NCBI RefSeq assembly: GCF_010882175.1
Contig: NZ_WKLH01000001.1
Coordinates: 1,195,464 to 1,259,463, forward strand
Direction: 5' to 3'
Length of the DNA stretch: 64,000 nucleotides
From: Mangrovibacterium lignilyticum
GTDB lineage: Bacteria > Bacteroidota > Bacteroidia > Bacteroidales > Prolixibacteraceae
The translations under genes were made by a program, and so were the position numbers. Positions 25,895-34,947 of the stretch are shown here, piece by piece. The stretch's first letter is position 1. Each line of letters opens with the position of its first letter. The notes below the pieces were generated by a model that searched no databases, was not told the DNA's origin, and saw nothing but the letters and a program-made list of their open reading frames with translations.

Positions 25895-27742
25895 TCAGTC
25901 TTTTAGCGGATCGTCGTGCAAATACTGCACATAGGCTTTGGCGAAATTCATGACCGAATCGACTTTCGCCGGTGCATAGTTATAAAAGAAATCCTGCTTC
26001 TGCGTGTTTTCATTCATAAACCAGCCCATTTCGGGAGAAATAAAACCCCAGCCTTCACCCCGAAAATAAAACGCATAACTGTCATCAACAAGAAAGTCTT
26101 TCGACAACAGGTCGGGTTTGTGCTCCCACCCCAATTGTTTTACCAACATGGGTGCCAAATCGTTGTGATTACCGATGCGTTCGCTAATGAAGTGCTGTTT
26201 CACCACACCGCCGATAAAAATAAGCGGAATACGATAAGTCGCCGGCTCGGTTATATCACTGGGACCCGGCTCCAACGAGGTATGATCGGCCGTGATCACC
26301 ACCAGGGTATGATCCCACATGGGTGTTTGCCGCAGCGAATCGATAAAAACGCCCAGGCAACTATCAGCATAGGACGCGACGTTTAAATACCGGTCCTGAG
26401 TACTTTTCCCCGGGAATTTATGATAGCCGGGAATATCGAAAGGCTCGTGACTGCTAATGTTATAAACCATGCTAAAGAAAGGCTCTTTCTCCTGTTTCAA
26501 ATCTTCGAACATGCGGGCATAAAGAAATTCATCCGGCACGCCCCACTTTTGTTTTAAAGCCAGCTCGAAAGGGAAATCTGTTTTCGAGACAATCTTGTCA
26601 ATCCCGGATTGTATCATCACGGCACGCGTGTTGTAAAAGTTCACATCGCCGCCGTAATAGAAAGACATATTATAGTCGTGCTTGGCAAAGTACTTCGGAA
26701 AGTAATCCAGCTTGCTCATTTTATCGGGAAAAGCCAGCACTGTTGTTCGGCTCATATCCGAAGGATGTCCACCAATCAATGCCGATATCCCTTTATCGGA
26801 ACGGTTACCGGTTGAAAAGAACGACTTAAAAGCAATTCCTTCGTCGCAAAATTCATTTAAACGTGGGGTTACACCGGGCAATCCGCCCAACGGCTCAATC
26901 ACTTTATTCGAAAAGCTTTCCAGCAAAACCACAACGACATTGGTCGGCTTTCCTTCAACCGGGTGAATAATCTGCGGAGCTTGCAAGCCGTTTTTGTCAT
27001 GTGCCTTCAAAATGGCTTCAGCTTCATCGTGCGCCATGTATTTTACCTCAACCTTCGACTTTTTATTCTTCAGGACACTGTGCATGAAATTCCAAAAGTA
27101 GTTATATGCAAATTGATTGGCCTCCAGGTGATCGCTAAAATACACGTTACTGTGGTTCATCGGTGCCCGGTCAACTCCGCCCCGGATCGGAATAATCAAG
27201 GCAGCAGTCAGAAACAGAACCACCGGAATACCGAACCACTTCATCCGGATTTCAGCCAGCTTTTTACGTGGCAGAAAACGGTTATAAGCCCCGAAGCCTA
27301 CCCACACAATTCCAAACCACAAGACCGGGAAAAGGATGAGCTGCCACCAGCTCATCGAAGCATAAATACCTCCGGGAGTTTCCAGGTACATGAGTAGTTG
27401 AGCATTCAACCGGCTCCCCCAAGCCGGATAAAGTCCGGCATCAGACAAGCCAAGAACCGTTAAAAAGATAAGAACGCCTAAGGTGTAATATTTTAAGAAG
27501 TATGAACTGAAACGACTGGTAAACAAAAATCCAAGTGTAAAAATTAAGCCTGGCACCATACTGAAATAACCGGCAACCGACAGGTCCATCACAATACCAT
27601 GGCGAAAGATCCCCCAAAAGTCAGCCGATGGCAAATTAGCGACTACATCGTAATTGTAGACAACAAAGAATACTTTAAAGGCGGTCAGAAAGAGAACCCA
27701 AAAGAGGTAATATTTTAAAAAAGCAACGATTACTTTCTTCAT
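25895..27742 (-). CDS. LTA synthase family phosphoglycerol/phosphoethanolamine transferase (sulfatase fold)
   Basis: Inner-membrane enzyme of 615 aa. About five transmembrane helices occupy 1-190. A periplasmic sulfatase-fold domain begins at about 265 with VVVVLLESFSNKV (metal ligand Glu275), GNRSDKGIS (312-320, nucleophile region), FYYGGDVNFYNTR, SSHEPF and ITADHTSLEPG. These enzymes move glycerol-phosphate or phosphoethanolamine groups from phospholipids to envelope glycans. Bacteroidota relatives I recall have Thr where Ser315 stands, so the nucleophile may be serine. It forms a two-gene operon with the lipid kinase. Confidence 0.9.
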   Translation of the reverse strand: MKKVIVAFLKYYLFWVLFLTAFKVFFVVYNYDVVANLPSADFWGIFRHGIVMDLSVAGYFSMVPGLIFTLGFLFTSRFSSYFLKYYTLGVLIFLTVLGLSDAGLYPAWGSRLNAQLLMYLETPGGIYASMSWWQLILFPVLWFGIVWVGFGAYNRFLPRKKLAEIRMKWFGIPVVLFLTAALIIPIRGGVDRAPMNHSNVYFSDHLEANQFAYNYFWNFMHSVLKNKKSKVEVKYMAHDEAEAILKAHDKNGLQAPQIIHPVEGKPTNVVVVLLESFSNKVIEPLGGLPGVTPRLNEFCDEGIAFKSFFSTGNRSDKGISALIGGHPSDMSRTTVLAFPDKMSKLDYFPKYFAKHDYNMSFYYGGDVNFYNTRAVMIQSGIDKIVSKTDFPFELALKQKWGVPDEFLYARMFEDLKQEKEPFFSMVYNISSHEPFDIPGYHKFPGKSTQDRYLNVASYADSCLGVFIDSLRQTPMWDHTLVVITADHTSLEPGPSDITEPATYRIPLIFIGGVVKQHFISERIGNHNDLAPMLVKQLGWEHKPDLLSKDFLVDDSYAFYFRGEGWGFISPEMGWFMNENTQKQDFFYNYAPAKVDSVMNFAKAYVQYLHDDPLKD

Positions 27743-27781
27743 CCGAAAACATAATTTTAGAAAATGCGACCGGCGAAATTA

Positions 27782-27789
27782 CAAAATTA
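27782..27789 (-). promoter_or_regulatory. Promoter -7 box for the LTA-synthase-like/lipid kinase operon
   Basis: TAATTTTG on the minus strand, 40 bp before the ATG at 27742. No -33 TTTG at the expected spacing. Confidence 0.45.
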
Positions 27790-27848
27790 TTAGCGAGGCT
27801 TTAATTATTTTGTATTTCATTAACAGAATGGCAACCTGAAACAGGAAG

Positions 27849-28655
27849 CTAAAGCTGCGTGAAAGCTCCCAGCCCGAACAAGGCAAAATCGTATTTTATC
27901 GGATCATTCGGATCGAATGCTTTGAGGTGCTCCGTGACTTCCAGCACTGCTTTCCAGTCATCCTGTTTCCGGGTCAGTAAGCCCAACTGCCGTGCCTGCT
28001 TACTCGTGTGCACATCCAACGGCAGCAGCAATTCCGATGCCGGGATGCCATTCCAAATACCAAAATCAACGCCGGCGTCATCCTTCCGGACCATCCAGCG
28101 CAAGTACATATTTAACCGTTTAGCTGAGGCTCCCTTGTCAATATTCGAGACATGCTTATGCGTTCGGCGATCGCCTTCAACTTCGAAGAACACCTTGCGG
28201 AAATAGCGCAACGCTCCGGAAACAGCCCCTTCCTGTTCGTAACCGTGGGTAAAAACGGCTTCCAGCCCACCGTGATTTTGGTAGATATTCTTCAGCGAAC
28301 GCAGAAAGAACAGGCAGTCGACACCGTTGAATGTCCGATGCTTAAATCCCTCGAAATGCAGCCATTCATCTTCATTCGTATTCAATAAAAAAGCATACGG
28401 ATCATGATCCATGGCTTCCATCAGCCATTTCCCGTTCTTAATAATCGTGGGCCGTTGTCCCCAGGCAATGGTTGCCGCCAGGAAACCGGCAATTTCAATA
28501 TTTTCTTTCTGTGCGAACTGCCGCGGAATCTGAATCGGGTCAGTCGCAATAAAATCCACACAATTGTATTGCCGCGCTTTCTCTTCGAGCAATTCAAAAA
28601 TTTCAGAAAAAGCTAATCTGTCAGTTACGTCTATTTTGGGGTTACTCTTCGCCAT
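27849..28655 (-). CDS. TIGR02757 (DUF2400) family protein
   Basis: Conserved 268-aa cytoplasmic protein. It matches the TIGR02757/DUF2400 family through DPIQIPRQFAQKENIEIAGFLAATIAWGQR near the N-terminus, KRLNMYLRWMVRKDDAGVDFGIW in the middle and LDVHTSKQARQLGLLTRKQDDWKAVLEVTEHLKAFDPNDPIKYDFALFGLG at the end. The family has a HhH-GPD-like helical fold, distantly resembling DNA glycosylases, but no activity is established to my knowledge. It is transcribed alone. Confidence 0.88.
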   Translation of the reverse strand: MAKSNPKIDVTDRLAFSEIFELLEEKARQYNCVDFIATDPIQIPRQFAQKENIEIAGFLAATIAWGQRPTIIKNGKWLMEAMDHDPYAFLLNTNEDEWLHFEGFKHRTFNGVDCLFFLRSLKNIYQNHGGLEAVFTHGYEQEGAVSGALRYFRKVFFEVEGDRRTHKHVSNIDKGASAKRLNMYLRWMVRKDDAGVDFGIWNGIPASELLLPLDVHTSKQARQLGLLTRKQDDWKAVLEVTEHLKAFDPNDPIKYDFALFGLGAFTQL

Positions 28656-29039
28656 TATCTTGCTAATTGTTTACAGCCGGTCAAACCGGAATTTGCATTT
28701 CCGCTACCAGAACAACAAATTAAGGCTGAATGTTCCTGTAAAATCTGACTGCCGCTTGCCGGGCTAATACAACCGAGCCTGGGATTGACCCGCCAAAGAC
28801 TTCAGCAACAAATCCGACCCTCAGATTGGTCGCCTGAAGTGCCGGGTCGCAAAAACCGACCCTCAGATTAGTCCACCGAAGTCTTCATCCGCAAATCCGA
28901 GCCTGGGAATAGCCCGCCGAAGTGTCGGGCAGCTCCCCCCGCCTTTACGTAGCTGCTTAAACCGAGCTATCATTCAAGCGAAATTTCGTTTCCCGGCTCA
29001 ACTTCGCCCACAGATAACCTCATATTCGTCAAACTTTTA
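28656..29039. other. Intergenic region between TIGR02757 gene and valS
   Basis: The region has no coding frame. It is dominated by the degenerate 40-42 bp tandem repeat (28769-28931) and ends in the valS promoter. Confidence 0.6.
28769..28931. repeat. Four degenerate tandem repeats of 40-42 bp
   Basis: Copies begin near 28770, 28809, 28850 and 28892. The shared core is CAAAnCCGAnCCTnnGAnT followed by a GnCCGCCGAAGT-like segment. The second and third copies share CCGACCCTCAGATT; the first and fourth share CCGAGCCTGGGA. There are no unique spacers, so this is not a CRISPR array. Confidence 0.8.
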
Positions 29040-29047
29040 TATTTTTG
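29040..29047 (+). promoter_or_regulatory. Promoter -7 box for valS
   Basis: TATTTTTG, 45 bp before the valS ATG. No T-box or other leader structure was recognised. Confidence 0.5.
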
Positions 29048-29091
29048 CAGCCTCAAATAAAATCATTCGAAATACACAATTAATAGATACG

Positions 29092-31713
29092 ATGGAGATT
29101 CCCAGCAAGTATAATCCGGCCGAAGTTGAAGACAAATGGTATAAGTATTGGATGGACCAGCGTTTTTTCCACTCTGTTCCCGACGATCGCGAACCGTACA
29201 CGATTGTCATTCCGCCGCCAAACGTAACCGGCGTGCTGCACATGGGGCACATGCTGAACAATACCATCCAGGACATCCTGACCCGCCGTGCGCGCATGTT
29301 GGGTAAAAATGCCTGCTGGGTGCCGGGAACCGATCACGCGTCGATTGCAACCGAAGCGAAAGTGGTTAGCAAACTGAAGGACGAGGGAATCTCGAAATCA
29401 GACTTAACCCGTGAAGAGTTTTTGGAACATGCCTGGGAATGGACCCACAAACATGGCGGTATCATTCTGGAGCAGCTGAAAAAACTGGGCGCTTCATGCG
29501 ACTGGGACCGGACGTGTTTTACCATGGACGAAAAACGCAGCGAGTCGGTTCTTAAAGTGTTTGTCGACCTGTATAAAAAAGACCTGATTTACCGCGGTGT
29601 GCGCATGGTAAACTGGGACCCGGCTGCCAAAACGGCCCTCTCTGATGAAGAGGTGATCCACAAAGAGCAAAGCGGAAAGCTTTATTACCTAAAATATAAA
29701 GTAGAGGGTGAAGACGACTACGCAGTTGTAGCAACGACCCGCCCCGAAACCATTTTTGGCGACGTAGCTGTTTGTGTCAACCCGAACGACGAAAAAACAG
29801 CCCGTTTCCGCGGGAAAAAATTGATTGTTCCGATTGTGAACCGAGTGGTTCCCGTTATCGAAGATGACTATGTTGACATGGAATTCGGTACCGGATGTTT
29901 GAAAGTTACCCCGGCGCACGACGTGAACGACTACATGCTGGGTGAAAAATACCAACTCGAAACCATCGACATTTTCAACGATAACGGCACTCTGAATATC
30001 CACGGACTTCACTACAACGGCAAAGACCGTTTCGATGTTCGTCAAGAAATTGAGCAGGAGTTAACCGGTAAGGACCTGATGGAAAAAACCGAAGCCTACA
30101 CCAACAAAGTAGGTTGTTCGGAACGTACCGGCGTCCCCATCGAGCCGAAGCTTTCGACCCAATGGTTCCTGAAAATGGAAGATTTGGCGAAACCGGCATT
30201 GGATGCGGTAATGGACGATATCATCAAATTTGTTCCCGAAAAATTCAAAAATACGTACCGCCACTGGATGGAAAACATCCGCGACTGGAACATCTCGCGA
30301 CAACTGTGGTGGGGACACCAGATTCCGGCTTATTACCTGCCCGATGGCAGTTATGTGGTAGCCGAATCAGCAGAAAAGGCACTACAACTGGCACAGGAAA
30401 AACAACCGGATCTGAAACTGGAAGATCTGCGTCAGGACGAAGATTGCCTGGACACCTGGTTCTCGAGCTGGTTATGGCCAATCTCTGTTTTCGATGGCAT
30501 CAACAATCCTGAAAACGAAGAAATTCAATATTACTACCCAACCAACGACCTGGTTACCGGACCTGATATCATTTTCTTCTGGGTAGCCCGAATGATTGTT
30601 TCGGGTTACGAGTACCGCCAGGAGCCCTGCTTCAAAAATGTGTACTTCACCGGTATTGTGCGTGATAAGTTAGGCCGCAAAATGTCGAAGCAACTGGGGA
30701 ACTCACCCGATCCACTCGACCTGATTGCCACTTATGGTGCCGACGGTGTTCGCGTGGGAATGATGCTTTGTTCGCCTGCTGGTGGTGACTTACTGTTCGA
30801 CGAAAGCTTGCCACAACAAGGATCCGGTTTTGTTACCAAACTGTGGAATTCGTTCCGCCTGGTAAAAGGGTGGGAAGTGGATAATGCCATCCCTCAACCC
30901 GAACATTCGAAATTAGCCATTGAATGGTTCCGTCAGCAGTTCAGCCAAATTGTTGCGCAAACCGACGATCATTTCGACAAGTTCAGGATCTCGGATGCGC
31001 TGATGAATGCCTACACGGCTGTTCGCGATGAATTCTCAGGTTGGTTACTCGAGCTGGTAAAACCGGCTTACCAACAACCAATCGACGCGAAAACCTACAG
31101 CGAGCTGATCGACATCTTCGACGAAGTGTTGCGCTTCATTCATCCGTTTATGCCATTCGTTAGTGAAGAAATCTGGCAATACCTGAAAGAACGCAAAGAA
31201 GGCGAAAGCATCATGATTAGCAGCTGGCCAAAAGCGAATGGTTACGATGCAGACTTCCTGCAAAAATTTGAAGATGCCAAAGAAATCATTTCAGGCATCC
31301 GCAACATTCGTACAAAAAACAACATTGCCAATAAAGATAGTCTGGAGCTCTCTGTAATGCCGGGCGACAAAGGCTACAATGCCGAATTGAACTCCGTAGT
31401 CGCCAAACTTGGAAATCTTTCAGCCTACACAGAAGTAAAAGAAGAAGTAAGTGGCGCCGGTTCATTCCTGGTAAAATCGAGTACCTTCTTTGTTCCGCTT
31501 GGTGAACTGGTCGATGCGGAAGAAGAACTGAAAAAACTGGAAGAAGAGTTGAAATACACTAAAGGCTTCCTGAAATCGGTGATGGGCAAATTGAGCAACG
31601 AGCGTTTTGTGAGCGGTGCACCCGAAGCTGTTGTGGCTAAAGAACGCGCCAAACAAGCTGATGCCGAAGCCAAGATTAAGGTTATGGAAGAACAAATTGC
31701 CAAACTGAAATAA
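29092..31713 (+). CDS. valS: Valyl-tRNA synthetase
   Basis: Class I aminoacyl-tRNA synthetase of 873 aa, full length. The HIGH motif is HMGH (50-53, in [17 protein letters not shown]) and the KMSKS motif reads KMSKQ (530-534, [15 protein letters not shown]). The CP1 editing domain contains [17 protein letters not shown]. The anticodon domain follows, and the last 70 residues form the valine-specific coiled coil ([20 protein letters not shown] and onward). It has its own promoter and terminator. Confidence 0.98.
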   Translation: MEIPSKYNPAEVEDKWYKYWMDQRFFHSVPDDREPYTIVIPPPNVTGVLHMGHMLNNTIQDILTRRARMLGKNACWVPGTDHASIATEAKVVSKLKDEGISKSDLTREEFLEHAWEWTHKHGGIILEQLKKLGASCDWDRTCFTMDEKRSESVLKVFVDLYKKDLIYRGVRMVNWDPAAKTALSDEEVIHKEQSGKLYYLKYKVEGEDDYAVVATTRPETIFGDVAVCVNPNDEKTARFRGKKLIVPIVNRVVPVIEDDYVDMEFGTGCLKVTPAHDVNDYMLGEKYQLETIDIFNDNGTLNIHGLHYNGKDRFDVRQEIEQELTGKDLMEKTEAYTNKVGCSERTGVPIEPKLSTQWFLKMEDLAKPALDAVMDDIIKFVPEKFKNTYRHWMENIRDWNISRQLWWGHQIPAYYLPDGSYVVAESAEKALQLAQEKQPDLKLEDLRQDEDCLDTWFSSWLWPISVFDGINNPENEEIQYYYPTNDLVTGPDIIFFWVARMIVSGYEYRQEPCFKNVYFTGIVRDKLGRKMSKQLGNSPDPLDLIATYGADGVRVGMMLCSPAGGDLLFDESLPQQGSGFVTKLWNSFRLVKGWEVDNAIPQPEHSKLAIEWFRQQFSQIVAQTDDHFDKFRISDALMNAYTAVRDEFSGWLLELVKPAYQQPIDAKTYSELIDIFDEVLRFIHPFMPFVSEEIWQYLKERKEGESIMISSWPKANGYDADFLQKFEDAKEIISGIRNIRTKNNIANKDSLELSVMPGDKGYNAELNSVVAKLGNLSAYTEVKEEVSGAGSFLVKSSTFFVPLGELVDAEEELKKLEEELKYTKGFLKSVMGKLSNERFVSGAPEAVVAKERAKQADAEAKIKVMEEQIAKLK

Positions 31714-31738
31714 GCAATTCAAAACAATAAATACCGAG

Positions 31739-31767
31739 AGCCTTCTGTTTTACAGAGGGCTTTTTTA
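31739..31767 (+). terminator. Intrinsic terminator after valS
   Basis: AGCCTTCTG (31739-31747) pairs with CAGAGGGCT (31753-31761, one G-T pair), followed by TTTTT. Confidence 0.88.
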
Positions 31768-31801
31768 TTTTACGAAAGCGATTAATTCCCGAAAGTCTGC
31801 T

Positions 31802-31809
31802 TATTTTTG
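31802..31809 (+). promoter_or_regulatory. Promoter -7 box for the glutamine synthetase family gene
   Basis: TATTTTTG, 25 bp before the ATG at 31834, right after the valS terminator. Confidence 0.5.
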
Positions 31810-31833
31810 AGCTCGTAACCATTTAGTCAGAAT

Positions 31834-33315
31834 ATGCTAACACACCCAAATCCGCTGGTTCAATACCTGCAAAAACCGGCTTCGGCTTTTACTAAAGAAG
31901 ACATCATCAGGTATGTTGAAGAACGACAGATTGAAATGGTGAATTTTCGATACACGGCCGAAGATGGCAAGCTGAAAACCATCAATTTCATGATAACCAG
32001 CAAAGAGGATCTGGATATGATCCTGACCTCGGGAGAGCGGGTGGATGGTAGCGGTGTTTTTTCATTTCTTCCTCCGAACAACAGCGATCTCTATTTGGTT
32101 CCACGTTATAAAACGGCTTTCATCAATCCTTTTTCCGAGATCCCGGCAATCGACATTTTGTGCTCGTTTTATGCGCCCGATGGTGATCCGCTGGAAAGCT
32201 CGCCAGTTTATATCTTGCGAAAAGCTCGCAATCAGTTCAATAAATCCACCGGGATGACCATCAAGATGATGGCTGAGCTGGAATACTATGTGATCAGCGA
32301 TATTGATGAGCGAACAGTCGTTGCCGAAAACGGATATCATGGCTCTGAGCCATATTCTGCTCATGGGAAGTTAAGAGTTGAAGCCTTAAAACTAATTGCC
32401 CGTTGTGGCGGCAAAGTTCGCTTTGGACACGCCGAAACCGGAAATTTCATATACAATAAAAAACTGTACGAGCAGCATGAAATTGAATTCGCTGTAGGAG
32501 ATCCGGAAGATGCTGCAGACCAGCTGGCGGTGGCGAAATGGATTTTACGCATGCTGGGTTTAAAGTACAATGTTAATGTGACCTTCATCCCCAAGATTGC
32601 CCTTAACCAACCAGGCAGCGGATTGCATATCCATTTCATGGTTGAACATGGCGGGAAAAATGTGTTAATGGACCAGGAAACATTGACAACAACCAGTTTA
32701 AAAATGATTGGAGGGCTGCTCAACCTGGCACCTGCCCTATGTGCTTTTGCGAACCCAACACCGGTTTCGTTTTTGCGATTAATGACCGGACAGAAAACGC
32801 CCAACTCAGTTTGCTGGGGCATGCAAAACCGCTCCACATTAATCCGTGTTCCGCTGGGATGGAATCGGATGGAATCCCTTTCTGCTCATGCTAACCAGAA
32901 TGTTGATAACCCAACTGACTTCACCTCAAGGCAAACGCTGGAATACCGGGGTGCCGACGGGTCGGCTAACCCTTACTTTCTTATCGCTGCAATAATCGTC
33001 GGAGTGCTGTCTGGATTGATGAATCCTGAATCAGTCAAAAAAGCTGATGGGTTGGAGACGGATGCGAATCTGTTTCTCGAGCATTCCGATTCGAAATTCG
33101 AGCCCCTTCCGAATTCCTGTGACGAAGCTGCACTGGAGCTTGAGAAATGCCGGGAATTCTTCGAAGCAGATGCGGTTTTTCCGCCTTCAATCATCGACCA
33201 CACCATTACGAAACTTCGTTCATTCAACGACAAAGAATTAATCAACAACTTCAAAACATATGGCGAAAACCAGGACTTTGTAAAACTGGTTGACAGCTAT
33301 CTTCATTTTATGTAA
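31834..33315 (+). CDS. Glutamine synthetase family protein (type I fold)
   Basis: Protein of 493 aa with the GS beta-grasp domain (about 20-125) and the catalytic domain (about 130-490). MAELEYYV supplies the first metal-binding Glu, GSGLHIHF (261-268) the ATP/glutamate-binding histidines, FLRLMTGQKTPNSVCWG the substrate loop, and EYRGADGSANPYFLIAAII the later metal/glutamate residues. It would ligate ammonia to glutamate, but the sequence differs from classical GlnA in having no obvious adenylylation loop, and GS-like gamma-glutamyl ligases share the fold. Treated as a glutamine synthetase homologue rather than proven GlnA. Confidence 0.9.
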   Translation: MLTHPNPLVQYLQKPASAFTKEDIIRYVEERQIEMVNFRYTAEDGKLKTINFMITSKEDLDMILTSGERVDGSGVFSFLPPNNSDLYLVPRYKTAFINPFSEIPAIDILCSFYAPDGDPLESSPVYILRKARNQFNKSTGMTIKMMAELEYYVISDIDERTVVAENGYHGSEPYSAHGKLRVEALKLIARCGGKVRFGHAETGNFIYNKKLYEQHEIEFAVGDPEDAADQLAVAKWILRMLGLKYNVNVTFIPKIALNQPGSGLHIHFMVEHGGKNVLMDQETLTTTSLKMIGGLLNLAPALCAFANPTPVSFLRLMTGQKTPNSVCWGMQNRSTLIRVPLGWNRMESLSAHANQNVDNPTDFTSRQTLEYRGADGSANPYFLIAAIIVGVLSGLMNPESVKKADGLETDANLFLEHSDSKFEPLPNSCDEAALELEKCREFFEADAVFPPSIIDHTITKLRSFNDKELINNFKTYGENQDFVKLVDSYLHFM

Positions 33316-33339
33316 CCGAATTGACAAACAATACTAGAT

Positions 33340-34722
33340 ATGACTTTGATAAAATCTATATCTGGAATCCGCGGAACGATTGGCGGAAAACCCGGAGACG
33401 GACTTTCTCCGCTTGATGTCGTGAAATTCACGGCTGCCTATGCCAAATGGCTAAAAAGCGTTTCAGCCACCATTCGACAAAAAGTGGTTGTTGGCCGCGA
33501 TGCGCGAATTAGTGGCGAGATGGTGAATGCACTGGTTTGTGCAACTCTTTCCGGAATGGGCATTGATGTTGTAAACCTGGGCCTGGCAACCACCCCGACG
33601 ACTGAGATCGCAGTTACGGCAGAACAGGCCGACGGCGGAATCATCCTGACGGCAAGCCACAACCCCAAGCAATGGAATGCGCTGAAACTACTCAATGCTA
33701 AAGGTGAATTTATTTCGGCTGCCGATGGAGCTGCCATTCTGAAATATGCCGAAGAAGAAAGTTTTGAGTTCGCGGAAGTTGATGACTTGGGTAAGATGGT
33801 TGAAAAGGACTATACCGCCGAACACGTTCGCCAGGTTTTAGAACTGAATTTAGTCGATGTTGAAGCCGTACAAAAAGCGAATTTCGCCGTTGCATTCGAT
33901 GCCGTCAATTCCGTTGGCGGAATAGCCATTCCTGCCCTGCTCGAAGCAATGGGTGTTAAAAATATCGTGCCCATCAACGACGAAGCGACGGGCCAATTCG
34001 CTCATGTGCCGGAACCACTTCCCGAAAATTTGGTTGACACCTGCCGGATCGTGAAAGAACAAAAAGTTGATGTGTGTTTCGTTGTTGATCCCGACGTTGA
34101 CCGGCTATCTATTATTAGCGAGGATGGCAGCATGTTTAACGAAGAGTACACGTTGGTAGCTGTTGCCGATTACATTCTTTCCAAAACTCCGGGCAACACC
34201 GTTTCGAACATGTCCTCGTCGAGAGCGCTTCGCGTTATCACCGAAAAATATGGTTGCAGTTATGCAGCCGCTGCTGTTGGCGAAGTAAATGTTGTTAGCA
34301 AGATGCGGGAAACGAATGCCATCATCGGCGGAGAAGGAAATGGTGGAGTAATCTATCCGGCCAGCCACAATGGCCGCGATGCCTTGGTCGGCATAGCACT
34401 GTTCCTGACCCAACTGGCTAAATCGGGGCTAACATGTTCTGAATTACGCAAAACCTTTCCGGATTACTTCATCTCGAAAAACAAGATTGAATTGACACCG
34501 GAAATTAATGTTGACAAGGTGCTCGAAAAAATTGAAGCCTTGTACACAAACGAACAAGTCAGCACAATTGACGGCGTGAAAATTGACTTCGCGGACGAAT
34601 GGGTACACTTAAGGAAATCGAACACCGAACCGATTATCCGGATTTACGCTGAATCCACGTCACCCGAAAAAGCCGACGAATTGGCTAAAAAGCTAATTAA
34701 AGACATTCAGAATCAACTGTAG
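33340..34722 (+). CDS. glmM: Phosphoglucosamine mutase
   Basis: Alpha-D-phosphohexomutase of 460 aa making glucosamine-1-phosphate for UDP-GlcNAc synthesis. The N-terminal SGIRGTIGG is typical. The phosphoserine is Ser106 in TASHNPKQWNALK, the magnesium site is DPDVDR (250-255), the sugar-binding loop is GEGNGGVI and the phosphate loop is RKSNTEPIIRIYAES. It starts 24 bp after the glutamine synthetase family gene, so both probably share a transcript, linking glutamine and amino-sugar supply. Related phosphomannomutases share the fold; the archaeal-like short form used in Bacteroidota is normally annotated GlmM. Confidence 0.9.
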   Translation: MTLIKSISGIRGTIGGKPGDGLSPLDVVKFTAAYAKWLKSVSATIRQKVVVGRDARISGEMVNALVCATLSGMGIDVVNLGLATTPTTEIAVTAEQADGGIILTASHNPKQWNALKLLNAKGEFISAADGAAILKYAEEESFEFAEVDDLGKMVEKDYTAEHVRQVLELNLVDVEAVQKANFAVAFDAVNSVGGIAIPALLEAMGVKNIVPINDEATGQFAHVPEPLPENLVDTCRIVKEQKVDVCFVVDPDVDRLSIISEDGSMFNEEYTLVAVADYILSKTPGNTVSNMSSSRALRVITEKYGCSYAAAAVGEVNVVSKMRETNAIIGGEGNGGVIYPASHNGRDALVGIALFLTQLAKSGLTCSELRKTFPDYFISKNKIELTPEINVDKVLEKIEALYTNEQVSTIDGVKIDFADEWVHLRKSNTEPIIRIYAESTSPEKADELAKKLIKDIQNQL

Positions 34723-34744
34723 CAAGATTAACAGATAGAATAGG

Positions 34745-34770
34745 AAGCCGGTATTTACCGGCTTTTTTTT
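34745..34770 (+). terminator. Intrinsic terminator after glmM
   Basis: AAGCCGGTA (34745-34753) pairs with TACCGGCTT (34756-34764), followed by a run of T residues. Confidence 0.9.
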
Positions 34771-34915
34771 GGTACAATAATTGTGATTAACAATATTTAA
34801 TTAATCCCACCAATGGCAAACAACTGAAGATAACTCAAACTATCAATTTTTGTTAAGATTTCATAAACAGTATGAAAATATTACTCATATAAATTCACAG
34901 TTCCGTAAATTTGCT

Positions 34916-34923
34916 TACAACCT
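34916..34923 (+). promoter_or_regulatory. Promoter -7 box for the efflux operon
   Basis: TAAATTTG, 24 bp before the first adaptor gene ATG at 34948. No -33 TTTG. Confidence 0.5.
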
Positions 34924-34947
34924 TTACAAACCCCGAACAAAGCCGTT

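Noticed and set aside
28769-28931. Possible CRISPR array
   Set aside because: Copies are directly adjacent, degenerate and lack spacers; no cas genes are present.
28932-29091. T-box or riboswitch leader of valS
   Set aside because: The leader after the promoter box is only about 40 nt and shows no specifier or antiterminator structure.
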